From: Rhodocyclaceae bacterium
GTDB taxonomy: Bacteria > Pseudomonadota > Gammaproteobacteria > Burkholderiales > Rhodocyclaceae
Direction: 5' to 3'
NCBI GenBank assembly: GCA_018261935.1
Contig: JAGTRP010000001.1
Location: forward strand, 186,001-250,000
Length of the DNA: 64,000 bases
Part shown: positions 9,060-19,004 of the stretch, piece by piece
Numbering within the stretch: position 1 is the stretch's first letter
Layout: each line of letters starts with the position of its first letter
Position numbers and translations under genes: made by a program
Notes under the pieces: model-generated
The model's input: the letters and a program-made list of their open reading frames with translations, nothing else
What the model was told of the DNA's origin: nothing
Databases searched by the model: none

Positions 9060-10376
9060 ATGCCCTCTTCCCAACCCGAGCGCCGCACCCAGAGACAGGT
9101 CGTCGTCGCCGCCTGCTTCGGTACTTTTCTGGAGTGGTACGATTTTCTCACCTTCGCTTCCCTGGCCACCCACTTCGGCGCCCTCTTCTTCCCCGCCGGC
9201 GATCCGGTGGCGGGGCTGCTGGCCAGCCTCGGCACCTTCGGCGTCGGCATGGTAGTGCGCCCCCTGGGGGCCGCCCTCTTCGGGTCCCTGGGGGACCGCC
9301 ACGGCCGGCGCACCATCTTCCTCGTCACCATCGTCCTGATGGGGGCCGCCACCGTCTGCATCGGGCTCCTGCCGACCTATGCCCAGGCCGGTCTCCTGGC
9401 CCCCGCCCTGCTCCTGCTGCTACGCATCGTGCAAGGATTGTCGGTGGGCGGCGAGATCGGCGGCGCCGCGGTCTACCTGACCGAGCACGCCCCCACCGGC
9501 CGCCGCGGCCTCTACACCAGCGTCCTGCAGCTCATGGGCCCCCTGGGCATGCTGGCGTCCACCCTGCAGATCGTGGTGCTCCAGCACTTCCTGTCGGAGA
9601 CCGATTTCCGGGCATGGGGCTGGCGCATCCCCTTCCTGCTCTCGGCCCTGCTGCTGGCGATATCCATCAAGAGCCGGATCAATCTCCACGAGTCCCCGGT
9701 CTTCCGCCAGCTGCGGGCCCGCAACGCCGTCGCGAAGGCGCCCCTCAGGGATTGCTTCACCGACCGCCAGACCCTGGGGCGCATGGCCCTGCTGTTCTTC
9801 TGCATCTCGGCCGGGGGCTCCCTGCTGTTCTTCTCGTCCCAGGTCTACACCACCGTCTTCCTGAAGGCCGTAGCCAAGCTGGATGGAGCCACGGCGAGCT
9901 TCCTGGTGATGCTTTCGACCCTCGCCCTCTTTCCCCTCACCATTTTCTGCGGGTGGCTGTCGGACCGCATCGGCCGCCGTCCGGTCCTGCTGGCGGGGCT
10001 GCTGCTGGGAGCGACCAGCATTTTCCCGCTCTTCCAGGGGCTTCTCCATTACGGCGCACCGGAGAGCCTGGACAAGGGGATGGTGATCCTGCTGCTCCTG
10101 GTGCTGGCGGTGGCCCTGGCCTGCATCACCGGCCCCCAGACCGCCACCCTGGCCGAGCTTTTCCCGGCCCGCACCCGCTACACGGCGGTGGCGCTGCCCC
10201 ACAACCTGGCGGCCGGCTGGATCGGCGGCATGTCGCCCCTGGTGGTGACCTGGCTCGGCATCCATTTCGACAACCCCCTGGCCGGGCTCTGGTACCCCAC
10301 GGGGCTCCTCATCCTGGCCGCCGTCGTCGGGCTCTTCTTCCTGCCCGAGGTCAAGGACCGGCCGCTGGATCAATAA
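9060..10376 (+). CDS. MFS metabolite/proton symporter
   Basis: 438 residues with about 12 membrane helices. The motif GSLGDRHGRRTIFLVT between helices 2 and 3 and SDRIGRRPVLLAG between helices 8 and 9 are major-facilitator signatures. The N-terminal FGTFLEWYDFLTFASLA is typical of the metabolite:H+ symporter subfamily (ShiA, ProP, KgtP, citrate transporters). The substrate cannot be predicted. The 3' end overlaps the convergent ankyrin gene by 7 nt. Confidence 0.85.
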   Translation: MPSSQPERRTQRQVVVAACFGTFLEWYDFLTFASLATHFGALFFPAGDPVAGLLASLGTFGVGMVVRPLGAALFGSLGDRHGRRTIFLVTIVLMGAATVCIGLLPTYAQAGLLAPALLLLLRIVQGLSVGGEIGGAAVYLTEHAPTGRRGLYTSVLQLMGPLGMLASTLQIVVLQHFLSETDFRAWGWRIPFLLSALLLAISIKSRINLHESPVFRQLRARNAVAKAPLRDCFTDRQTLGRMALLFFCISAGGSLLFFSSQVYTTVFLKAVAKLDGATASFLVMLSTLALFPLTIFCGWLSDRIGRRPVLLAGLLLGATSIFPLFQGLLHYGAPESLDKGMVILLLLVLAVALACITGPQTATLAELFPARTRYTAVALPHNLAAGWIGGMSPLVVTWLGIHFDNPLAGLWYPTGLLILAAVVGLFFLPEVKDRPLDQ

Positions 10377-11407
10377 GATCGGACGGGCACCCGGGGCGGC
10401 ATCCTGGGCTGCCCGGTGAAGGTGGGCGGCGGCACCTTGTAGCCCTGGGCCTTGCCGTCCGGGCTATAGACGATATTGGCCGACTGCTCGCCGGGCCGCT
10501 TGCGGCTGGCGGTAATCTCGAGGGCCGCCGCCCGGGGCGGCAAGGCGGCGCGGTTGAATTCGGTGCGCACGATGCGGGCCCGCTCCGTCGCGATGCGGCT
10601 GTCGACGGCCTCGGTGGTCAGGCCGCGCTCCACCAGCATCTGGCGCATGCGCATCAGTTCCTCCAGCTGGGCCGAGCTTTTCAAGGAACGGCGGGCCTCT
10701 CCCCACCTCTCCCTGGGCTCGTTCATGGCCGTGTTGAATTCAGCCGGGCTGGCGGCGATCTGGCGGGCGATGTCCAGGCGGTTGAAGCGCATCGCCCACT
10801 CCATGGCGCCTTCCCCCCAGTCATTCCTGACATTGCGCCGGGCGCCCTTCTCGATCAGGGTCTTGGCGAGGTCCTCGTGGCCTTCGTAGATGGCCATCAT
10901 GAGCACGCTGGAGCCGTTGGTGCTCTGGGCATTGATGTCGGCCCCCTGCCCCATCAGGTAATTGGCCACCTCCTTGTGGCCGCCGAAGACCGCGTAATGC
11001 AGGGCCGACCATTGCCGCCCCGGGCTGTTGATGCGCGCTCCCCGGTCGATCAGCCATTTCACCGCCTCCAAGCGGCCGTTCCACGCCGCCAGGGCCAGGG
11101 GGGTCTCGCCGTTGGCGTTGGCCCGGTTGATGTCGGCACCCCGGGAAATGAAGAGGCGCATGAGCTCCAGGTTGCCTTCCCATGCGCCGATCATGAGGCC
11201 GCTGCCGAGCCGGCTGCCCAGAAAATTCGGGTCGAGGCCGGCGTCGAGCCAAGCCTTGGCCTGGGCGATGTCGCCCATCTCCATCTTGACACTGAAGGCG
11301 GTCGGATCCGGCAATGTCTCGGCACCCCAGCCCGAGCAGGCGAGTCCCATCCCGATTATCATTGCAGCCGCCAGACGTTTCGCTTCCCGTTTCATTGCCA
11401 ATTTCAC
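10370..11407 (-). CDS. Exported ankyrin-repeat protein
   Basis: 345 residues. An N-terminal basic/hydrophobic segment ends in IIGMGLACSGWG, a plausible signal peptide with a possible lipoprotein cysteine, though the lipobox is imperfect. Four to five ankyrin repeats span about residues 55-225, with consensus pieces such as GETPLALAAWNGRLEAVKWL and ADINAQSTNGSSVLMMAIYE. The C-terminal 120 residues are charged and helical without a recognised domain. Ankyrin repeats imply protein binding in the periplasm. The gene diverges from the TonB-like gene, with 25 nt between the starts. Function unknown. Confidence 0.8.
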   Translation of the reverse strand: MKLAMKREAKRLAAAMIIGMGLACSGWGAETLPDPTAFSVKMEMGDIAQAKAWLDAGLDPNFLGSRLGSGLMIGAWEGNLELMRLFISRGADINRANANGETPLALAAWNGRLEAVKWLIDRGARINSPGRQWSALHYAVFGGHKEVANYLMGQGADINAQSTNGSSVLMMAIYEGHEDLAKTLIEKGARRNVRNDWGEGAMEWAMRFNRLDIARQIAASPAEFNTAMNEPRERWGEARRSLKSSAQLEELMRMRQMLVERGLTTEAVDSRIATERARIVRTEFNRAALPPRAAALEITASRKRPGEQSANIVYSPDGKAQGYKVPPPTFTGQPRMPPRVPVRSY

Positions 11408-11432
11408 CTCACAGGCCAGCCTTCATTCTCTC

Positions 11433-11963
11433 ATGACTCGGACGCACCGCCGGTTGACCCTGGCGCTGGCTTTCTCCCTGCTGCTCCATATCCTGCCGCT
11501 GCTGCCCGCCTTCGCGCCGGCCGCCCTGCCCCCTCGCCTGCCGCCCCTGGAGGCCCGGCTCCTGCCTCCGCCGCCGGCGGAGCAGCCACCCCTCATGCTG
11601 CCGGAACCGCCCAAATCGGCCAGGGCCGAGCCGCCGCGTCCGGCGCGCAAACCTGCGGCGCCGACGCCGCCGAAGCGGCCGGCCCAGGAGAATTGGACCG
11701 CCGAAGTCAAAAAGCAATTGAAGGAATTGGACAAGCGGGGCCTCTTCTACCCCGAGGAGGCCGTCGCCCAGGGCCTCGAAGGAGAGGCGGTGGTGCTGCT
11801 GATCCTGGACGAGAGCGGCAACCCGGTGGCGGCCCGCATCGAGCAGAGCAGCGGCTACAAGATCCTCGACGACGCCGCCCTGCGGGCCGTCAGGAGCCTC
11901 CGATCCCTGCCCGCCGCGGCGCCCCGGGAAACCCAGCTGCCGGTCCGCTTCCGGCTGCGCTAG
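11433..11963 (+). CDS. TonB-family protein
   Basis: 176 residues with TonB architecture. There is one N-terminal membrane anchor (about 8-30), a proline-rich linker (about 35-90, with PPPPAEQPP), and a C-terminal domain with YPEEAVAQGLEGEAVVLLIL and SSGYKILDDAALRAVRSLRS. Start taken at 11433 (MTRTHRRLTL) since it directly precedes the anchor; the reading frame stays open further upstream but that part overlaps the divergent gene. No exbB/exbD or receptor gene is nearby, so it may energise an unlinked receptor or use unlinked ExbBD. Its stop overlaps the convergent CoA-transferase gene by 4 nt. Confidence 0.85.
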   Translation: MTRTHRRLTLALAFSLLLHILPLLPAFAPAALPPRLPPLEARLLPPPPAEQPPLMLPEPPKSARAEPPRPARKPAAPTPPKRPAQENWTAEVKKQLKELDKRGLFYPEEAVAQGLEGEAVVLLILDESGNPVAARIEQSSGYKILDDAALRAVRSLRSLPAAAPRETQLPVRFRLR

Positions 11964-13156
11964 ACGGCCCCGTCGGCCCGCATCCGGGCAATGCGCTCGT
12001 CGTCGTAACCGAGGCCGGCGAGCACCTCGTCCGTATGGGCGCCGAGGGCCGCCCCTAGCCACTCGGTGCTGCCAGGGGTCGCCGACAGCTTGGGCACGAC
12101 GCCGGGGATACGGAACTCCCGGCCGTCCGGCAGGCGGGCGGTCTCGATCATCTGGCGGGCCAGGAATTGGGGGTCGGCGAACATGTCGGCCACGGAATAG
12201 ACCCGGGAGGCAGGCACCTCGGCCTTCTCCAGGGCAGCCAGCACATCCTCCTCGGCGTGGGCCGCGCACCAGGCATCGATAACGCCGTAGATCTCGTCCC
12301 GCCGGGCGTCGCGCCCGGCGTTGTCGGCGAGGGCGGGGTCATCGGCGAGGTCGCGGCGGCCGATGGCCTGCATGAAGCGCTTGAATATGGCATCACCGTT
12401 GGCGCCGATGGTGACGTGCTTGCCGTCCCGGGTGGTGTGGGTGTTGGAAGGGGTAATGCCGGGCATGATGTTGCCGCTCCGCTCCCGCACAAAACCGAAG
12501 ACGTCAAATTCCGGCACCAGGGACTCCATCATGGCGAAGACCGCCTCGTAGAGGGCCACGTCCACCACCTGCCCCTTGCCGCCGCCCACCTCCCGGTGGC
12601 GCAAGGCCATGAGGGCGCCGATGGCCCCCCAGAGGGCGGCGATGGAATCGCCGATGGAAATGCCGGTGCGCACCGGCGGCCGGTCGGCAAAGCCGGTGAC
12701 GTAGCGCAGCCCGCCCATGGACTCCCCCACCGCGCCGAAGCCCGGCTGGTCCTTGTAGGGCCCGGTCTGGCCGAAGCCCGAGAGGCGCACCATGACGAGG
12801 CCGGGATTGTCGGCGGACAGCTCTTCCCAGGAGAGCCCCAGCTTTTCCAGCACCCCGGGGCGGAAATTCTCCACCAGGATGTCGGCTTCGGCGATGAGCC
12901 GGCGGATGAACTCCTTGCCTTCCGGGTGCTTCAGGTTGGCGGTCACCGACTTCTTGTTGCGGGACTGGACGTACCACCACAGGGACGTGCCCTCGTAGAG
13001 CTTGCGCCATTTCCGCAGGGGATCGCCACCGTCCGGCGCCTCCACCTTGACCACCTCGGCCCCGAATTCGGCCAGGATGCGGCTGCAGAAAGGCCCGGCG
13101 ATGAGGGTCCCCAGTTCGACGACCTTGACCCCGGCCAGGGGCTTGTTCGCGTTCAT
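11960..13156 (-). CDS. CaiB/BaiF family III CoA-transferase
   Basis: 398 residues covering the whole class III CoA-transferase fold (formyl-CoA transferase, CaiB, BaiF, succinyl-CoA:acid transferases). N-terminal GTLIAGPFCSRILAEFGAEV and the segment around GISIGDSIAALWGAIG, in which D170 aligns with the catalytic aspartate of the family, are clear. These enzymes move CoA between carboxylic acids in the cytoplasm. No acyl-CoA dehydrogenase, ligase or hydratase is adjacent, so the substrate cannot be assigned. It ends 4 nt into the TonB-like gene and starts 2 nt after the murI stop, so it probably shares a transcript with murI. Confidence 0.87.
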   Translation of the reverse strand: MNANKPLAGVKVVELGTLIAGPFCSRILAEFGAEVVKVEAPDGGDPLRKWRKLYEGTSLWWYVQSRNKKSVTANLKHPEGKEFIRRLIAEADILVENFRPGVLEKLGLSWEELSADNPGLVMVRLSGFGQTGPYKDQPGFGAVGESMGGLRYVTGFADRPPVRTGISIGDSIAALWGAIGALMALRHREVGGGKGQVVDVALYEAVFAMMESLVPEFDVFGFVRERSGNIMPGITPSNTHTTRDGKHVTIGANGDAIFKRFMQAIGRRDLADDPALADNAGRDARRDEIYGVIDAWCAAHAEEDVLAALEKAEVPASRVYSVADMFADPQFLARQMIETARLPDGREFRIPGVVPKLSATPGSTEWLGAALGAHTDEVLAGLGYDDERIARMRADGAV

Positions 13157-13158
13157 GT

Positions 13159-13941
13159 TCAGATTTCCCAGAATTCGACGGGCAAGGGTTCGCCCCAGAG
13201 GCGGATGACGGTTTCCCGGACGGTGGCCGGGGCGCCGCTGGTGGCGACGGCGAGGCGCCCCCCTCCCCCGCCTAGCAGCTGGCCGGCGGCCAGTAATCGT
13301 TCCAGTTGCCGGGCCACCGCCTCGCCCGTATCGACGATGCGCACATCTGCCGGCAAGCGGGCGGCGATGGCCTGGGCCACCCAGGGGTAATGGGTGCAGC
13401 CCAGCACCACCACGTCGGCTCCGGCAGCCGTCAGCGGAGTCACAAAGACATCCAGATGGCCGGCCACCTGTTCGCTCCCCGGCCCATGGGCCTCGATCGC
13501 CTCAGCCAGGCCGGGGCACGCCCGGGCCAGGACCCGGACATGGTGGGCGTGGTTGTCCACCAGGCGCCGGAAGCGCTCGCTCTCCAGGGTGCGGGTGGTG
13601 GCCAGCACTCCGATGATCCCCCTCCGGGTCAGGGCCGCCGCCGGCTTCACGCCGGGCTCCAGGGCCACCACCGGCAGGTCCGTGGCCGCCCGGATGGCTT
13701 CGGCGGCGGCGGCGGTGGCGGTGTTGCAGGCGATCACCAGGGCCTTGGCGCCCCGGGCCGCCAGGGCCTCGGCGATGACCAGGCCACGCTCCTTGAGGAA
13801 GGCTTCGGGCCGATCGCCGTAGGGCAGGAAGCGGGTGTCGGCGAAATAGAGGAAATCCTCCGCCGGCAAGCGCGCCCGCAGGGCCCTCAGGACGGTGAGG
13901 CCGCCGAGGCCGGAATCGAAGACACCGATGGGCGATTTCAT
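13159..13941 (-). CDS. murI: Glutamate racemase
   Basis: 260 residues. Converts L- to D-glutamate in the cytoplasm for peptidoglycan synthesis. The N-terminal FDSGLGGLTVLRAL, the first catalytic cysteine C72 in ACNTATA and the second, C182, in VLGCTHYPWV are all present. Length is typical. The CoA-transferase gene follows directly on the same strand. Upstream lies a 147-nt gap with a GC-rich hairpin and an inverted-repeat element that separate it from icd. Confidence 0.95.
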   Translation of the reverse strand: MKSPIGVFDSGLGGLTVLRALRARLPAEDFLYFADTRFLPYGDRPEAFLKERGLVIAEALAARGAKALVIACNTATAAAAEAIRAATDLPVVALEPGVKPAAALTRRGIIGVLATTRTLESERFRRLVDNHAHHVRVLARACPGLAEAIEAHGPGSEQVAGHLDVFVTPLTAAGADVVVLGCTHYPWVAQAIAARLPADVRIVDTGEAVARQLERLLAAGQLLGGGGGRLAVATSGAPATVRETVIRLWGEPLPVEFWEI

Positions 13942-13959
13942 GGGGTCAGATGCGACGAA

Positions 13960-13975
13960 GCCCCCTTGCGGGGGC
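13960..13975 (-). terminator. GC-rich hairpin between icd and murI
   Basis: Perfect six-base-pair stem GCCCCC / GGGGGC with a four-base loop. It sits downstream of icd and just ahead of murI on the minus strand. There is no run of U after it on either strand, so it may slow polymerase or protect a 3' end rather than act as a classical rho-independent terminator. Confidence 0.4.
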
Positions 13976-13985
13976 CTCAGCAGCT

Positions 13986-14088
13986 ATTCCGGTTTGCATT
14001 CAGGTCAGGACGCGAAGACGGAGCGCAGGCAGTACAAATAGTACGGCAAGCGACGTCGACAAAGTCATGGCCTGAATGCGGGCCGGAA

Positions 14089-14089
<1 letters not shown>
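13986..14089. repeat. Long interrupted inverted repeat 3' of icd
   Basis: The left arm 13986-14004 (ATTCCGG, three unpaired bases, GCATTCAGG) pairs exactly with the right arm 14071-14089 (CCTGAATGC, three bases, CCGGAAT), leaving 66 nt between the arms. The interior holds a smaller near-palindrome AGTACAAATAGTACGG. The right arm reaches the icd stop codon. The design (paired arms with a structured core) resembles dispersed intergenic palindromic elements of proteobacteria, but I see only one copy in this window, so mobility is inference. It could also serve as an icd transcript-end structure. Confidence 0.6.
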
Positions 14090-15333
<1,244 letters not shown>

Positions 15334-15380
15334 ATCCACTCCATTGCGTTGTTTTGACGACCGTTTGTGCGTCGAGCTGT

Positions 15381-15395
15381 GTCCGTGGTACGGAC
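15381..15395. promoter_or_regulatory. Palindrome in the icd leader
   Basis: GTCCGT-GGT-ACGGAC, a perfect 6+6 palindrome lying 48-62 nt ahead of the icd start codon and downstream of the predicted icd start point. It could be an operator for a dimeric regulator or a leader hairpin. No regulator is assigned. Confidence 0.35.
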
Positions 15396-15437
15396 GGTAG
15401 CTTTTCCGGCGGATTACGCCAAAAAGCAGCATTCATA

Positions 15438-15466
15438 ATTATGCTTTAAAGCCTCGGCTCTGTCAG
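15438..15466 (-). promoter_or_regulatory. Predicted sigma-70 promoter of icd
   Basis: Read on the minus strand: CTGACA (15461-15466), a 17-bp spacer, then CATAAT (15438-15443). Both hexamers match 5 of 6 consensus positions. The implied transcript starts near 15431, giving a leader of roughly 100 nt that contains the GTCCGT palindrome. Confidence 0.55.
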
Positions 15467-15487
15467 CCATTTCAGGCTCATAGCGGA

Positions 15488-15496
15488 TGCTAGAAT
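15488..15496 (+). promoter_or_regulatory. Extended -10 element for aceK
   Basis: TGC-TAGAAT is an extended -10 motif placing the start point near 15503, 23 nt ahead of the chosen aceK start at 15526. No convincing -35 is seen. The same TAGAAT hexamer recurs before radC (18972), the small-ORF pair (23147), hda (42174) and pcnB (43538). Confidence 0.45.
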
Positions 15497-15525
15497 GCTT
15501 TCCTTACACTGGCCTGAACACGCAT

Positions 15526-17295
15526 ATGAAGATTTCCGTCGGTCTCTACGGGACCAGCGCACACCAGATCGCGCTGGCCATGATCCAAGGCTTCAACAAG
15601 CACTACACCCCCTTTCGCGAGACCTGCCGCGAAGCCAAGGTGCGCTTCGAGGAAGGCGACTGGCAGGGGGTGCACAAGGCGGTGAAGGACCGCATCCCCT
15701 TCTACGACAACCGGGTGGATGAGTGCGTCGAGCGGCTGCGCACCGAATTCGACGCCGGCAATATCGACGACGCCACCTGGCAGCAGGTGAAGCTTCTCTA
15801 CATCGGGCTCCTCATCAACCACAAGCAGCCCGAACTGGCGGAGACCTTCTTCAACTCGGTCACCACCAAGATCCTGCACCGCAATTACTTCAACAACGAT
15901 TTCATTTTCGTGCGGCCGGCGATCTCCACCGAGTACATCGAGGGCGACAGCACCCCCACCTACCGCTGCTATTACGCCCACAACCGGGGGCTGCGGGGCA
16001 CGGTGAAGCAGATTTTCCTCGACTTCGAATGGAAGCGGGACTTCGCCGACCTGGACCGGGACGTGGAATACCTCTACCGGGCTGTGGCGACCTTTCTCAA
16101 GGGCATGCCCCAGCGGGAGGTCAATTTCCAGATCCAGGTGCTGTCCTCGGCCTTCTACCGCAACAAGGCCGCCTACGTCATCGGCAAGTGCATCAACGGC
16201 CAGCACGAGTACCCCTTCACCGTGCCGGTGCTGCACGACGACCACGGCAAGCTCGTCCTCGACACCATCCTCCTGGACGCCTGGCGGATCAGCCTGCTGT
16301 TCTCCCTGTCCCGGGCCTATTTCATGGTGGATATGGAGGCCCCCTCCGGCTACGTGCAGTTCCTGCGTTCCATCATGCCCGGCAAGCCGCGCTCCGAGCT
16401 CTACACCATGCTGGGCCTGGGCAAGCAGGGCAAGACCATGTTCTTCCGGGACTTCATCTACCACCTGCACCACTCGGAAGACCGCTTCATCATCGCCCCC
16501 GGCATCCGGGGCATGGTCATGCTGGTATTCACCCTGCCCTCCTACCCTTACGTCTTCAAAATCATCAAGGACGTGTTCGGCAGTTCCAAGGAAGTAGACC
16601 ACGATACCGTCAAGCGCAAGTACCTGATGGTGAAGCAGGTGGACCGGGTCGGCCGCATGGCGGACACCCTGGAATTCTCCAACGTCGCCTTCCCCGTCGA
16701 GCGCTTCACCCCGGAGCTGATGGAGGAATTGCGCACCCTCGCCCCGTCCACCTACGAAATCGAAGGCGACAACATCGTCATCAAGCATCTCTTCATCGAG
16801 CGCCGGATGGAACCCCTCAACATCCATCTGGAGAAGATGGAGCGCACCCAGAACATGGAGGGGCTGGAGCACGCCATCCGGGAATACGGCAGCGCCATCC
16901 GGGAACTGGCCCAGGCCAACATCTTCCCCGGCGACATGCTATGGAAGAATTTCGGCATGACCCGCTATGGCCGCGTCGTCTTCTACGACTACGACGAGAT
17001 CGAGTTCATGACCGACTGCAATTTCCGGGCAATTCCGCCGGCCCCCAATTTCGAGGCCGAGATGTCGGGGGAAGTCTGGTATTCGGTGGCCAGGAACGAT
17101 GTCTTCCCGGAGGAATTCGCCACCTTCCTCCTGGCTTCGCCCGTCCTGCGCAAGGTCTTCATGAAATACCACGCCGACCTGCTGACCCCTTGGTTCTGGC
17201 AGGACGCCCAGCAGAAGATCCGGGACGGCCATGTCGAGGACTTCTTCCCCTACCCCACCTCCCTGCGCTTCGTAAACTGCATGAAGGACAAGTAG
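15526..17295 (+). CDS. aceK: Isocitrate dehydrogenase kinase/phosphatase
   Basis: 589 residues from the ATG at 15526 (MKISVGLYGTSAHQ). An in-frame ATG at 15487 lies upstream of the predicted -10 element and is less likely. AceK is a bifunctional cytoplasmic enzyme that phosphorylates Icd to divert isocitrate into the glyoxylate bypass and also dephosphorylates it. The family is recognisable across the full length, including GIRGMVMLVFTLPSYPYVFK, the DMLWKNFGMTRYGRVVFYDY segment and YDEIEFMTDCNFR near the C-terminus. In enterobacteria aceK sits in aceBAK; here it is divergent from icd with no aceA or aceB nearby. Confidence 0.96.
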   Translation: MKISVGLYGTSAHQIALAMIQGFNKHYTPFRETCREAKVRFEEGDWQGVHKAVKDRIPFYDNRVDECVERLRTEFDAGNIDDATWQQVKLLYIGLLINHKQPELAETFFNSVTTKILHRNYFNNDFIFVRPAISTEYIEGDSTPTYRCYYAHNRGLRGTVKQIFLDFEWKRDFADLDRDVEYLYRAVATFLKGMPQREVNFQIQVLSSAFYRNKAAYVIGKCINGQHEYPFTVPVLHDDHGKLVLDTILLDAWRISLLFSLSRAYFMVDMEAPSGYVQFLRSIMPGKPRSELYTMLGLGKQGKTMFFRDFIYHLHHSEDRFIIAPGIRGMVMLVFTLPSYPYVFKIIKDVFGSSKEVDHDTVKRKYLMVKQVDRVGRMADTLEFSNVAFPVERFTPELMEELRTLAPSTYEIEGDNIVIKHLFIERRMEPLNIHLEKMERTQNMEGLEHAIREYGSAIRELAQANIFPGDMLWKNFGMTRYGRVVFYDYDEIEFMTDCNFRAIPPAPNFEAEMSGEVWYSVARNDVFPEEFATFLLASPVLRKVFMKYHADLLTPWFWQDAQQKIRDGHVEDFFPYPTSLRFVNCMKDK

Positions 17296-17309
17296 CCCCC
17301 AGCGGGGGC
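17295..17309. terminator. GC hairpin between convergent aceK and dut
   Basis: GCCCCC-AGC-GGGGGC, a perfect six-pair stem with a three-base loop that starts at the last base of the aceK stop codon and fills most of the 22-nt gap between convergent genes. It lacks a U tract, so efficient intrinsic termination is doubtful. Confidence 0.4.
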
Positions 17310-17317
17310 CGGGACGC

Positions 17318-17767
17318 TCAGTTGTGGCCGGTGCTGCCGAAGCCGCCGGCGCCCCGCTCGCTGGCGGCGAAATCATCGACGACGTTGAACGCCACCTGCA
17401 GCACCGGCACCACCACCAGCTGGGCGATGCGGTCGAGGGGATTGAGGGTGAAGCTCGCGTTGCCCCGGTTCCAGACCGACACCATTATTTCCCCCTGGTA
17501 ATCCGAATCGATCAGCCCCACCAGGTTACCCAGGACGATGCCGTGCTTGTGGCCCAGGCCCGAGCGCGGCAGGATCATGGCCGCCAGGCCGGGATCGGCG
17601 AGGTGGATGGCGATGCCGGTGGGCACCAGGGTGGTGCTTCCGGGCGCCAGGTGCAGGGGCGCCTCCAGGCAGGCTCGCAGGTCGAGGCCGGCGGAACCCG
17701 GGGTGGCGTAATGGGGCGGCGTTTCCTTCAGGCGGGAATCGAGAATCTTGACGTCGATACGGTGCAT
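17318..17767 (-). CDS. dut: Deoxyuridine triphosphatase
   Basis: 149 residues. Hydrolyses dUTP to dUMP and pyrophosphate, keeping uracil out of DNA and feeding thymidylate synthesis. The five trimeric dUTPase motifs are visible: [48 protein letters not shown] and the C-terminal [11 protein letters not shown]. Its start overlaps the coaBC stop by 1 nt (TGATG), the same coaBC-dut coupling as in E. coli and many proteobacteria. Confidence 0.96.
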   Translation of the reverse strand: MHRIDVKILDSRLKETPPHYATPGSAGLDLRACLEAPLHLAPGSTTLVPTGIAIHLADPGLAAMILPRSGLGHKHGIVLGNLVGLIDSDYQGEIMVSVWNRGNASFTLNPLDRIAQLVVVPVLQVAFNVVDDFAASERGAGGFGSTGHN

Positions 17768-18960
17768 CAGTTTTTTCCTGTTGTGATGGCGGCGATGTGC
17801 TTAATCAATTGCCGGGCGAGTACCGGCTTGGGCGCCGGCGCCAGGGGGTGAACCCCGTTGTCGTCGAAGAGGACGAGGCGGTTGTCCTCGCCGCCGAACC
17901 CCTCCTGGATCAGGTTGCCGGCGATGAGGGGAATATTCTTCTTGCGGCGCTTGGCCTGGGCATACTGTTCCAGATTCCGGCTCTCCGCGGCAAAGCCGAC
18001 ACAGAAGGGACCCGCCGGCAGGGAGGCCACCTCAGCCAGGATGTCCGGGTTCTCCACCAACTCGATGGCCGGCGGCCCGCCCTCATCCTTCTTGAGCTTC
18101 TGCTCGGCCGGGTTGGCGACCCGGTAATCGGCCACCGCCGCCACAGCGATGAAAATATCGGCCTGCCCCACCCGGGTCATCACCGCCTGATGCATGTCCA
18201 GGGCGCTGCGGACATCGACCCGCGCCACCCCCTGGGGGGCAGGCAGGCTCACCGGACCAGAAATCAGGGTCACTTCGGCGCCAGCCTGGCGGGCGGCCCG
18301 GGCCACGGCGTAGCCCATCTTGCCGGAGGAGAGATTGGTGATGCCCCGCACCGGGTCGATGGCTTCGAAGGTGGGCCCGGCGGTCATGAGCACCCGCTTG
18401 CCGGCCAGCCGCTTGGGGGTGAGGAAGGCGATCAGCTCTTCCAGGATTTCCTCGGGCTCCAGCATGCGGCCAGCGCCGGTTTCGCCGCAGGCCTGCTCGC
18501 CGCAGGCGGGCCCCAGGAGGGCGACGCCGTCGGCCTGGAGCTGGGCGGCGTTGCGCCGGGTGGCTGGGTTTTCCCACATCTGCCGGTTCATGGCGGGAGC
18601 CACCAGGAGCGGGCAGTCCCGGGCCAGCACTAGGGTAGTCAGGAGATCATCGGCCAGCCCCTGGGCCACCCGGGCCATGAAGTCGGCGGTGGCCGGGGCC
18701 ACCAGGATGCAGTCGGCCGACCGGGAGAGGTCGATGTGGGCCATGTTGTTGGCCATGCGGGCGTCCCACTGATCGGTAAATACCGGCTTGCCGGACAGGG
18801 CCTGGAAAGTCACCGGGGTGACGAAACGGGTCGCCGCCTCGGTCATGGCCACCTGGACTTCGGCCCCCTGCTTGACAAAGAGCCGTACCAGTTCGGCCGC
18901 CTTGTAGGCCGCAATACCGCCGGTCACCCCGAGGACGATGCGTTTTCCCTGTAATTCCAT
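17767..18960 (-). CDS. coaBC: Phosphopantothenoylcysteine decarboxylase/synthetase
   Basis: 397 residues from the ATG at 18960 ([15 protein letters not shown]); an in-frame ATG 30 nt upstream is possible. The bifunctional enzyme makes 4'-phosphopantetheine from phosphopantothenate and cysteine for coenzyme A. The N-terminal CoaC part (about 1-190) has the flavin site TGGIAAYKA, the catalytic histidine in [20 protein letters not shown], the [12 protein letters not shown] motif and the cysteine loop [10 protein letters not shown]. The C-terminal CoaB part has [20 protein letters not shown]. The pathway link to panBCD, also in this window, is metabolic rather than positional. Confidence 0.95.
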   Translation of the reverse strand: MELQGKRIVLGVTGGIAAYKAAELVRLFVKQGAEVQVAMTEAATRFVTPVTFQALSGKPVFTDQWDARMANNMAHIDLSRSADCILVAPATADFMARVAQGLADDLLTTLVLARDCPLLVAPAMNRQMWENPATRRNAAQLQADGVALLGPACGEQACGETGAGRMLEPEEILEELIAFLTPKRLAGKRVLMTAGPTFEAIDPVRGITNLSSGKMGYAVARAARQAGAEVTLISGPVSLPAPQGVARVDVRSALDMHQAVMTRVGQADIFIAVAAVADYRVANPAEQKLKKDEGGPPAIELVENPDILAEVASLPAGPFCVGFAAESRNLEQYAQAKRRKKNIPLIAGNLIQEGFGGEDNRLVLFDDNGVHPLAPAPKPVLARQLIKHIAAITTGKN

Positions 18961-19004
18961 TGTCGTAGCGCTAGAATGCGGATTCCCCATTTTACTGGAA
19001 AGCC

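Noticed and set aside
15487-15525. Upstream aceK start at 15487
   Set aside because: It lies upstream of the predicted -10 element and would add 13 residues not typical of AceK.
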